The notes beneath the pieces were generated by a model, which saw nothing but the letters and a program-made list of their open reading frames with translations, was not told the origin of the DNA and did no database searches. A program made the position numbers and the translations under genes. DNA of 64,000 bases from contig JAEUKK010000061.1 in NCBI GenBank assembly GCA_016792625.1, positions 1 through 64,000 of the forward strand, given 5' to 3'. Source of the stretch: Deltaproteobacteria bacterium. GTDB lineage: Bacteria; Myxococcota_A; UBA796; UBA2385. Positions 47,952 through 55,467 of the stretch are shown one piece after another. Positions within the stretch are counted from its first letter, which is position 1, and every line of letters starts with the position of its first letter.

Positions 47952-50900
47952 ATGACCCAAGCCCTCGTCATCGTCGAGTCGCCCGCAAAGGCCAAGACCA
48001 TCCAAAAGTACCTCGGCGAGGGCTTTCGGGTCGAGGCCTCGGTCGGGCATGTGCGCGACCTGCCCGAGAACGCGGCGCAGATCCCCGAGCACCTCAAGAA
48101 GTTGGCCTGGGGCCGCTACGGCGTGAACGTCGAGGACGGCTTTCAGCTCTGCTACGTGATCCCGCCCAGAAGCAAGGAGCAGGTGCGCCTGCTGCAAGGG
48201 GCGCTCAAGCAGGCGGACGTGCTCTACCTCGCGACGGATGAAGACCGCGAGGGTGAGAGCATCGCGTGGCACCTCAAAGAGGTGCTGCAGCCCAAGGTGC
48301 CGGTCAAGCGCATGGTGTTCAACGAGATCACCAAGGACGCGATCCAACGGGCTGTGCAGAACCCCCGCGCGCTGGACGAGCAGCTGGTGCGGGCACAAGA
48401 GGCCCGCCGGGTCGTGGACCGGCTGTATGGCTATGAGGTCTCGCCGCTGCTGTGGAAGAAGGTGCGCCCGAAGCTGTCGGCCGGACGGGTGCAGTCGGTG
48501 GCCGTGCGGCTCGTGGTGGAGCGGGAGCGGCGGCGCGTCGCCTTTGTGCCGGCGAGCTGGTGGGACCTCTCGGCCAAGCTCACCAACGAGAAGGGGCGCC
48601 TGGACGCTGCGCTCGTGCAGTGGGCAGGGGCGCGGGTCGCCAACGGGCAGCACTTCGGCGAAGACGGCAAGCTGAGCCATGACAAGGGCTTGGTCGTGCT
48701 CGACGAGGCCGCGGCCCGCGGGATCGAGGCGACCCTCAAGTGCGCGACAGGGCGGGTGAGCGAGGTCGAGGAGCGGCCCTACCGCGACCGCCCCGCGGCC
48801 CCGTTCACGACCAGCACGCTGCAACAGGAGTCGAACCGCAAGCTGCGCTGGACCGCCCGCCGCACCATGGGGGTGGCACAGCACCTCTATGAAAATGGCT
48901 GGATCACCTACATGCGGACCGACTCGACCACGCTGTCGGCCGAGGCCCTGGCGGCGGCCCGGGCCCTCATCGCCGAGCAATACGGCGCGGCCTTTGTGCC
49001 GGCTGAGCCGCGGATGTACGCCAGCAAGGCGAAGAACGCCCAGGAGGCCCATGAGGCGGTGCGCCCCGCGGGGAGCCGCTTTCGCAGCCTCGACGAGGCT
49101 GAGCGCGAGCTCGAAGAGGACCACTTCCGCCTCTACGAGCTCATCTGGAAGCGCACCGTCGCGTCGCAGATGACCGATGCGGTGGGCAAACAAGTCCGCA
49201 TCGTCGTGGATGTCGACAAGGCCCGCCTGCAGGCCAACGGCAAGACCATCGAGTTCCCGGGCTTCCGCCGCGCCTACGTCGAGGGCTCGGACAACCCCGA
49301 GGCCGAGCTCGCCGACCAGGAGCGCATCCTGCCGCCGCTGCGGGTGGGTGACAGCGTGCGGGTCGATGAGGCCAAGGCCGAGGGGCACGAGACGCGCCCG
49401 CCGGCGCGGCTGACCGAGGCCACCTTGGTCAAGGAACTCGAGGCCCGCGGCATCGGCCGACCCTCGACCTATGCCTCGATCATCGACACCATCCTCAAGC
49501 GCAACTACGTCTTTAAGAAGGGCGGCGCGCTGGTGCCGACCTTCACTGCGTTCGCCGTGATCAACCTGATGGAGGGCCACCTCGGGTGGTTGGTGGACTA
49601 CGAGTTCACCGCCAAAATGGAGGAGGAGCTCGACGAGATCGCGCTTGGGCGCGAGCAGTACGTGCGCTATTTGAGCCGGTTCTACTCGGGCGCTGCGGGC
49701 TTGCAGGTGCGGCTTGGGCAAGCCGAAGACCGGATTGACCCGCGTGAGGTCTGCACGCTGACGCTCAGCGGCCACGCCGAGGCCCCGGGCATCGATCTGC
49801 GCGTCGGGCGCTATGGCCCCTACCTCGAGCACGCCGGGGTCAAGGCGGACGTGCCCGAGGACCTGCCCCCTGACGAGCTGACCTACCAAAAGGCCCTGGA
49901 GCTGCTGGCGGAGCGCAAAGACGGCCCGAAGGGCCTGGGCACCGACCCGGAGACCGGCAAGGCGGTCACGTTGCAGATCGGGCGCTTCGGCCCCTATGTG
50001 CAGCTCGGCGAGGCGGAGGAGGTCCTCACCCGACGGGGGGCGACCAAGAAGGTCAAGCCGCAGACGGCGGGCTTGCTGCGCGGGATGAAGCCCGAAGAGA
50101 TCGACTTGGAGACGGCGCTCAAGCTGCTGTCCCTGCCCCGGGAGCTTGGCCTGCACCCCGAGGCGGGGCAGCCGGTCACCGTGCAGAGCGGCCCCTACGG
50201 CCCCTACGCCAAGTGTGAGGGCGTCGGCACCCGCTCGCTGCCACCCGAGGCAGACATCTTCGAGATCAGCCTCGCCGAGGTCCTGGAGCTGTTCGCCCAG
50301 CCGCAGGCCCGTGGCGGCAGCCGCCTTATCGGGAATGACCCCGTTAGCGGGCGGGGGATCAGCGTGCGGCAGGGGCGCTTCGGTCCCTATGTGACCGACG
50401 GTGATGTGAACGCGAGCCTGCCCAAGCTCACCGACCCCCACACCCTGGACCTCGCGGAAGCGCTGGTGCTGCTCGAGAAGAAGCGGGCAGCTGGGCCGAG
50501 CCCTGCCCCCCGCAGCGCGGGGGGGCGGCGCGGCAAGGTGGCCAGCGAGACCACCGGCGCCGCCGCGCCAGCCAAAAAGGCCCCCCGGGCAAAGGCCGCT
50601 GCCCCCGCGGACGCGGCGGCGCGCACGCGGAGCCCGGCGGACAAGCCGAGCGTCTTGCGGCCCAAGGCTGCCACCGGGAAGGCCGCGGGGGTCGAGGTCA
50701 GCGCGGCGCCAGCCGAGGCCGCGCCGACCACACGCGCGCGTGCAGTCAAGGCCAAGCCCGCGGGCGCGCGCGGGGCGTCGCCCAAGGGGGCAGCCTTGGT
50801 CGGTGAAGCGGCCGCGCCAAAGATGACGACCTCCACAAAGCCCACGTCGACCACGAAGTCGACGAAGACCACGAAGTCGACGAAGACCGCGAAGTCGACG

Positions 50901-51116
50901 AAGACCACGAAGTCCACAAAGCCCACGTCGACCACGAAGTCGACGAAGGCCACGAAGTCCACGAAGTCGACGAAGACCACGAAGTCGACGACGGCCACCC
51001 CAGACGGCGCGCCGGCCCCGGCCCGACCGGCCACGGCCGCCAAGGATCCGTCCGAGGCGACCACGGTGCGGGCCCCGCGCCGCGCGAAGGCCAAGGCGGG
51101 CGGCGACCCCAGCTGA
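47952..51116 (+). CDS. topA: DNA topoisomerase I
   Basis: 1054 residues; ATG with GGAAGG 4 nt upstream. Toprim domain at the N-terminus (VIVESPAKAKTIQKYLG, ATDEDREGESIAWHL), active-site Tyr 320 in GWITYMRTDST, and REDSRIG-like EARGIGRPSTYASIIDTI. After the core there are no Cys4 zinc fingers; instead four to five repeats of GxxPExGxxVxxxxGRFGPY type (for example GTDPETGKAVTLQIGRFGPY and GLHPEAGQPVTVQSGPYGPY), as in many actinobacterial and deltaproteobacterial enzymes. The last 190 residues are an Ala/Lys/Thr-rich basic tail with KSTKTTKSTK repeats, probably DNA binding. It relaxes negative supercoils. Divergent from the Xer gene with 111 bp between. Confidence 0.95.
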   Translation: MTQALVIVESPAKAKTIQKYLGEGFRVEASVGHVRDLPENAAQIPEHLKKLAWGRYGVNVEDGFQLCYVIPPRSKEQVRLLQGALKQADVLYLATDEDREGESIAWHLKEVLQPKVPVKRMVFNEITKDAIQRAVQNPRALDEQLVRAQEARRVVDRLYGYEVSPLLWKKVRPKLSAGRVQSVAVRLVVERERRRVAFVPASWWDLSAKLTNEKGRLDAALVQWAGARVANGQHFGEDGKLSHDKGLVVLDEAAARGIEATLKCATGRVSEVEERPYRDRPAAPFTTSTLQQESNRKLRWTARRTMGVAQHLYENGWITYMRTDSTTLSAEALAAARALIAEQYGAAFVPAEPRMYASKAKNAQEAHEAVRPAGSRFRSLDEAERELEEDHFRLYELIWKRTVASQMTDAVGKQVRIVVDVDKARLQANGKTIEFPGFRRAYVEGSDNPEAELADQERILPPLRVGDSVRVDEAKAEGHETRPPARLTEATLVKELEARGIGRPSTYASIIDTILKRNYVFKKGGALVPTFTAFAVINLMEGHLGWLVDYEFTAKMEEELDEIALGREQYVRYLSRFYSGAAGLQVRLGQAEDRIDPREVCTLTLSGHAEAPGIDLRVGRYGPYLEHAGVKADVPEDLPPDELTYQKALELLAERKDGPKGLGTDPETGKAVTLQIGRFGPYVQLGEAEEVLTRRGATKKVKPQTAGLLRGMKPEEIDLETALKLLSLPRELGLHPEAGQPVTVQSGPYGPYAKCEGVGTRSLPPEADIFEISLAEVLELFAQPQARGGSRLIGNDPVSGRGISVRQGRFGPYVTDGDVNASLPKLTDPHTLDLAEALVLLEKKRAAGPSPAPRSAGGRRGKVASETTGAAAPAKKAPRAKAAAPADAAARTRSPADKPSVLRPKAATGKAAGVEVSAAPAEAAPTTRARAVKAKPAGARGASPKGAALVGEAAAPKMTTSTKPTSTTKSTKTTKSTKTAKSTKTTKSTKPTSTTKSTKATKSTKSTKTTKSTTATPDGAPAPARPATAAKDPSEATTVRAPRRAKAKAGGDPS
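50829..50996 (+). repeat. 18-bp tandem repeats in the topA tail
   Basis: Units of ACGAAGTCGACGAAGACC type, with small changes, encode a basic Lys-Ser/Thr-rich tail. About nine units. Repeats of this kind can change length by slippage. Confidence 0.8.
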
Positions 51117-51304
51117 CCCGCGCACCTTCGCTCGACCCGAGCGAGGGGCGCGTGGCGGCGGTGCGCCGAACGCCTCAATGGTGGGGAGCGCGGGCGCGCA
51201 TGGTGCGGCCCTTGGCCGCCCGAGCGCGCGCGCTCGGCGTGTGGGCGCGGCGCGGCGCAGGGGGCCTGCTGCGAGTCGGCCCGGCGGCCCAGGTCTGGCC
51301 CTGC

Positions 51305-51574
51305 TCAGCCGAAGAGCAGTCCCCACTCGGCTTCGAGGATGCGCTTGAGCTCGGGCTCGAGCCGGTGCTCGTGGTCGAACAGCACCGACGCGACCACCCT
51401 GCGCATGGTCTGCAGGTCGATGATCCCACCCGCGGGCTGCTGATCGAGCAGCAGGTCGTTGACCTGGTCGAGCATCGGGTCGTCGAGGTGCCCCGCTTCG
51501 ACAAGGACGTCCAGCAGGGTGCTGGCCGCTGGGTCGAGATCGACGAGGCGGTCGGGGCTGGGAGGGGTGCTCAT
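51305..51574 (-). CDS. Small conserved hypothetical protein
   Basis: 89 residues; ATG with GAGG about 7 nt upstream. Sequence is acidic and helical (LLDVLVEAGHLDDPMLDQVNDLLL, then MRRVVASVLFDHEHRLEPELKRILEAEWGLLFG), with no Cys or membrane segment. The C-terminal pattern looks like a small protein conserved in Myxococcota, but I cannot name it. It lies downstream of dprA in the same direction with 120 bp between, and converges with topA. Confidence 0.6.
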   Translation of the reverse strand: MSTPPSPDRLVDLDPAASTLLDVLVEAGHLDDPMLDQVNDLLLDQQPAGGIIDLQTMRRVVASVLFDHEHRLEPELKRILEAEWGLLFG

Positions 51575-51694
51575 GGTGGGGACCTCTGGGCGTGGCCCCG
51601 GGGCGCGGGGGCGCGGCCGGCTTAGCGCTCCTGTGTCGGGCGCGCAGGGCGGGGCGCCGAGCCGTGGTGCGGCCCTGGCGGTGCGGTGGGGCCC

Positions 51695-52705
51695 TCACGC
51701 GCCCACCCGGGCGAAGCGGTCGCCAGGCAGGCGCTGCACGAGCCCCTGCAGCTCAAGCTCGGCGAGCCGCCGGGCGAGCAGGTGGGGGGCTTCATTGAGC
51801 CGCTCCAACAGTTGGTCGAAGCCGGGGATGTCGTCGAGCGCAGCGAGCAGCGGGTCGGTCGGGGCGGCGCGGGGGGCCTTGGCGAGGCCGATCACCTCGA
51901 GCCCGTCGTCGACCCGCCGGAGCAGACCGGCGCCGCTGGCGATGAGGTCGAGGCAGCCGTGCGCGGTCGGGCTGGAGGGGTGCCCGGGGACCGCGAGCAC
52001 CTCACGGCCGTACTCGGTGGCCAAGCGGGCGGTGATCAGCGCGCCGCTGCGCTCGGCGGCCTCGATCACCGCTGTCGCCCGCGCGAGGCCCGCGATGACC
52101 CGGTTGCGCTGCGGAAAGGTGATGCGGGTGGCTGGCACCGCCGGAGCGAACTCGCTGAGCACCAGACCGCCGGCGGTCACGATGCGGTCGGCGAGCGCCG
52201 CGGACCGGCCCGAGAGCGTGCGGAAGCCCTGGCCGAGCACCGCGATGGTGTTGCGAAGGCTGGCCTCGTGCGCTGCCTCGTCGATCCCCCAAGCGAGGCC
52301 GCTGATGACCACGCCCCCTGCGTCGCTGACCGCGCGGGCCAGCTGCGCGGCGAAGCGGCGCCCCTGCTCGGTGCAGCGCCGCGCGCCCACGATGGCCAGC
52401 CCCGGCCGCTCGAGCAAGGCGCGCTCGCCCCAGAGAAAGAGCACCGGTGGGGCAAAGGGGAGCGGCGCGAGCGCCCCTGGGTAGTCGTCGTCGCCCAGCA
52501 GCAGGTAGGCGCCGGGCTCAACGAGGCTGGGCGTGCTGATCAAAGCCCAAGCGTGGGCCGGCGGCACGCCCACGGTGCACAGCTCAGACAGAGAGCGCTG
52601 GGCCAAGCTGGCCAGCGCGCCTGGGCCGCTGGCGTAGGCCATCAGGTCGATGCGCCCGCTAAGCTGGGCGGCGCCGGACCAAAAGGGGCTGAGCGAGGGA
52701 GACAT
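51695..52705 (-). CDS. dprA: DNA processing protein DprA
   Basis: 336 residues, close to the usual length. The Rossmann core is clear: LAIVGARRCTEQGRRFAAQLA, VVISGLAWGIDEAAHEASL, TIAVLGQG, LSEFAPAVPATRITFPQRNRVIAGLA, and SGALITARLATEYGREVLAVPGHP. A C-terminal winged-helix domain (DDIPGFDQLLERLNEAPHLLARRLAELELQG) completes it. DprA binds single-stranded DNA that enters during transformation and loads RecA. The ATG has no strong ribosome-binding site. It is separated from the LysM gene by 77 bp. Confidence 0.95.
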   Translation of the reverse strand: MSPSLSPFWSGAAQLSGRIDLMAYASGPGALASLAQRSLSELCTVGVPPAHAWALISTPSLVEPGAYLLLGDDDYPGALAPLPFAPPVLFLWGERALLERPGLAIVGARRCTEQGRRFAAQLARAVSDAGGVVISGLAWGIDEAAHEASLRNTIAVLGQGFRTLSGRSAALADRIVTAGGLVLSEFAPAVPATRITFPQRNRVIAGLARATAVIEAAERSGALITARLATEYGREVLAVPGHPSSPTAHGCLDLIASGAGLLRRVDDGLEVIGLAKAPRAAPTDPLLAALDDIPGFDQLLERLNEAPHLLARRLAELELQGLVQRLPGDRFARVGA

Positions 52706-52782
52706 GGCGGCCGTTTCGACCGCGGCGGTTGGCAGGTGTACAGTAACCTGAACGCCTGGGCGGTGTCAACCCGCCCGATGCC

Positions 52783-53889
52783 TCACTCAACCTTCTGGCG
52801 CACCCGCATGCCCACCGCGAGCGCGCGATCTGCGTCGGTCACCACGGCGGTCGAGCTGTACTCGTCGACCCGCACGACGACCAACCGGCCGACCACCGAC
52901 CAGGGCAGGTCGTCATCTTCGGCTTTGGTGTCGATCGCCTCGTCGCGCTGCTCGACCACCCAGAAGCTGTTGCCCACGCGCACGCCGTCAGCCCGACCAC
53001 GGTCGACGAAGACCGTCTCGCCGCTGCCCATCAGGTACATCTCAGTGTGCACACGCTCGACGATGGTGCCCTCGAGCTCACCCCGGGGCGGCCCGACCTC
53101 AACCTGCACGTTGACCGGGACCTGGGGGCCCACGAGATCGCCGCGCTCGGCTTCGGACCACGAGCGCCGGACCACCGCGGTGAGGTAATCGCCGTGCCGA
53201 TGGACGACGGTCGCCTCGGCGACCACCTCGTACAGATCGCCGTAGCGCGCGCCGCGCTCGGTGGGGTGGCGCACACGCTTGCGGGTCTGGCGGAACACGC
53301 TGACCACGTCGCCGCAGGAGTAGGCCTCGGGGTCGTTGACCTCGAGGTACAGCAGGTCGCGGAGCGCGAGCTGGGTGCCCAGGGGGCGCGCCTTGGCGAC
53401 GGTGCCGTAGACGTCGACGTCGCCCCGGTCGGCCAAGAAGCCGTTGGCCACGTAGGTGCGCGCCTCGCGCGTGTCGGTGAAGCGGATGTTGGGCCCGCAG
53501 GCCGCCTCGGCGGTGACGATATCGACCGGGTCGACGGTCGCGCCATCGGTGCGCACGCCGTCAAGGTCGATGTGCGGCGGCTCGACCACCGAGCCGAGCC
53601 GGAAGACCACCCGGTTGCCGGGGTAGATCCAGTGCGGGTTGGTGATGTACTCGTTGATCGACCACAACCGCGGCCAGTAGTACGGGTTGCCGAGGAAGCG
53701 GTTGGAGATCTCCCACAGCGTGTCGCCGGGCTGCACGATGTAGTAGTCGGGCGGGCCATAGTCGGCGCCGAGGCTGCCGAAGGACATGCCGTCGCCGATG
53801 TCGGTGGGGAGGCTCTGGGCGCGGGCGTCAACGACCCCCGCGAGGAGGGCCACGGTCATCAGCGCACGTCGAAGGGCGGTCACGTTCAT
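52783..53889 (-). CDS. LysM domain protein
   Basis: 368 residues from the ATG with GGAG 5 nt upstream, giving a signal peptide that ends near ARAQS; an ATG 21 bp upstream is possible. LysM at about residues 45-95 (YYIVQPGDTLWEISNRFLGNPYYWPRLWSINEYITNPHWIYPGN), then a long beta-rich region (about 120-365) of unknown family with repeated strands and Arg/Asp turns. Predicted to bind peptidoglycan in the periplasm or outer-membrane face. Its position next to the SPOR and cupin genes suggests a cell-envelope role. Confidence 0.88.
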   Translation of the reverse strand: MNVTALRRALMTVALLAGVVDARAQSLPTDIGDGMSFGSLGADYGPPDYYIVQPGDTLWEISNRFLGNPYYWPRLWSINEYITNPHWIYPGNRVVFRLGSVVEPPHIDLDGVRTDGATVDPVDIVTAEAACGPNIRFTDTREARTYVANGFLADRGDVDVYGTVAKARPLGTQLALRDLLYLEVNDPEAYSCGDVVSVFRQTRKRVRHPTERGARYGDLYEVVAEATVVHRHGDYLTAVVRRSWSEAERGDLVGPQVPVNVQVEVGPPRGELEGTIVERVHTEMYLMGSGETVFVDRGRADGVRVGNSFWVVEQRDEAIDTKAEDDDLPWSVVGRLVVVRVDEYSSTAVVTDADRALAVGMRVRQKVE

Positions 53890-53944
53890 CTCGGCTCCGG
53901 GGGCGACCATCGCAGTCGCCCGCCTACGCTGTCAAGGGGCTGGC

Positions 53945-54298
53945 TCATTGACGGCCGTAGTCGTCGGCGTGGCGCACGACATCGTCGAGCTCGGGGGTCG
54001 AGACCTCGACGATCTCGACCTCGGTGATCGCGCGCAGGCGATGCACCCACCCAGCGGGCAGGTGCACGACGTCGCCGGGGCCGAGGAGGCGCTCGGAGAG
54101 GGCCTCGGTGCTGGGGCCAAGCGTGCAGGCCACCTCGCCTCGAAGCACCCGGAGGGTCTCGACCTTGCGCTCGTGATGCTGCAGCGACAGGCGGTGCCCT
54201 TCGCGGATCAGCAGGATTTTTCCGACATAACCAGGCCCTGTCGCCCAGAGCTCTTCGTGGCCCCACGGCTTGGGGACGATGCGCGGAGGCGCGCTCAA
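53945..54298 (-). CDS. Cupin protein of the mannose-6-phosphate isomerase type
   Basis: 117 residues. The start is TTG, sharing bases with the stop of the SPOR gene (TTGA). The sequence follows the type II phosphomannose isomerase cupin: KPWGHEELWA, GYVGKILLIREGHRLSLQHHERKVETLRVLRGEV and LGPGDVVHLPAGWVHRLRAI, with His and Glu residues at metal positions. It could convert mannose-6-phosphate and fructose-6-phosphate, or be a sugar-binding regulator; there is no GDP-mannose pyrophosphorylase domain attached. Confidence 0.85.
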   Translation of the reverse strand: MSAPPRIVPKPWGHEELWATGPGYVGKILLIREGHRLSLQHHERKVETLRVLRGEVACTLGPSTEALSERLLGPGDVVHLPAGWVHRLRAITEVEIVEVSTPELDDVVRHADDYGRQ

Positions 54299-54954
54299 GG
54301 GGTTGCCTGCAGGGTGAGCTCTGCGCCTTGAAGGCGCGCGGCGAGCTTCGCGCGGGCCTGCTCGGCCTCGACTTGGCTGGGGAAGCCGCCGACCCGCACG
54401 CGGTAGAGGTTCTTTCCGTCGGTGAGCGCGTCGCTTCGGTAGGACAGGTAGCCGAGCGCGCCGAGCGCCGCGACCTGACGGTCGGCCTCGCCGGCCTCTG
54501 GGTAGGCCCCCACCTGGATGGACCAGCCGGTGGTCGGCGGCTCGGCGTCGCCCGCGGGGCGGGCCGGCGCGTAGCCGGGGGTCGCGCCGGCTTGGGTGGC
54601 CGCCTCGACCTTCTCACCGTTGGCGTTGACCGCGGGCGCGCCGGCGTGGGTCAAGGCGTCGGGGAAGACCAGATCGTCGCCCGTGCCCTCTGTCGCGTCG
54701 ACCACGGGGGGCGTGGCCATGCTGACCGCTTCGACCTCGCGAAACAGCGCCTCTAAGGCAAGCTCGGTCGATGGGTCGGGGGTGAAGCCCTCGACCGTAG
54801 GGCCGGTCGCCGGCTGCGCTTGGCCTCGCCCGACCTTCAGGCCCAGAAAGAACGCGAGGAAGCCGATGGCCACGCCCATCAGCGCAATGGCGAGGAGGTG
54901 GCTGCGCGTCATGCGGAGCTCTCCGTCGTGGGCTGGTCGGGCAAGGTCGGACAT
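54295..54954 (-). CDS. SPOR domain membrane protein
   Basis: 219 residues; ATG with AGGAGG upstream. One membrane helix at about 19-40 (LLAIALMGVAIGFLAFFLGL), a Pro/Ala/Thr-rich periplasmic linker, and a C-terminal SPOR domain at about 145-215 (GWSIQVGAYPEAGEADRQVAALGALGYLSYRSD, LYRVRVGGFPSQVEAEQARAKL). SPOR domains bind peptidoglycan lacking stem peptides and direct proteins to the division septum. It lies 9 bp after ylxP and overlaps the cupin gene. Confidence 0.9.
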   Translation of the reverse strand: MSDLARPAHDGELRMTRSHLLAIALMGVAIGFLAFFLGLKVGRGQAQPATGPTVEGFTPDPSTELALEALFREVEAVSMATPPVVDATEGTGDDLVFPDALTHAGAPAVNANGEKVEAATQAGATPGYAPARPAGDAEPPTTGWSIQVGAYPEAGEADRQVAALGALGYLSYRSDALTDGKNLYRVRVGGFPSQVEAEQARAKLAARLQGAELTLQATP

Positions 54955-54963
54955 CTCCGCCTC

Positions 54964-55374
54964 CTATCGCGGGTCGGGTGGGTCGTCCCCGCGCGGGGCC
55001 GGGAGCCCGGGCTCCCCCAGCGCCCGCCACAGCTCTACGTGGCGGTTGGCGACGAGCACCTTGCCCCAGCTCTCGATCTCGCCGGCGAGCTGGTCGAGCG
55101 CGGACCGCAGGGGCGTCGGCTCACCGCTCACGCTCGATATTGCCAGAACAGCGCGCTGGTGGTTCTCTTTGTGCCCAACTTCGGCGACGGCGAAGCCGTG
55201 CCGGGCGCGGACGCGGTCACGCACGTGCGCGACGCCCATGCGGCGGTCTTTGAGGGAGCGGGCGCCGGGGATGTGCAGCTCGACGCGCAAGACGCCGACC
55301 CAGACCGCCTCATCAGGGGCAGGCAGGAACCAGTCGCCAGAGCGCTCAGGGGAGGAGAAGGAGGGGAGGGGCAT
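54964..55374 (-). CDS. DUF503 family protein (YlxP-like)
   Basis: 136 residues. The core VWVGVLRVELHIPGARSLKDRRMGVAHVRDRVRARHGFAVAEVGHKENHQRAVLAISSVSGE is the full DUF503 signature. The 22 residues before it are an extension; the ATG has no good ribosome-binding site and no alternative start lies nearer. DUF503 genes are commonly found between infB and rbfA; here the neighbour on the left is a SPOR gene instead. Function unknown. Confidence 0.88.
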   Translation of the reverse strand: MPLPSFSSPERSGDWFLPAPDEAVWVGVLRVELHIPGARSLKDRRMGVAHVRDRVRARHGFAVAEVGHKENHQRAVLAISSVSGEPTPLRSALDQLAGEIESWGKVLVANRHVELWRALGEPGLPAPRGDDPPDPR

Positions 55375-55467
55375 GCAGGTGGGGCGCGCGGTGGGGAGAC
55401 AACCAACCCCCGGCGGCGCGCGGCCGCAGGGGGCGGGGGAGCGGCGCCGCGGGTGCGGCGCCGTGGG

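Noticed and set aside
47865..51698. Upstream part of a 1717-codon minus-strand frame ending in the Xer gene
   Set aside because: Antisense to topA; no domain features on that strand.
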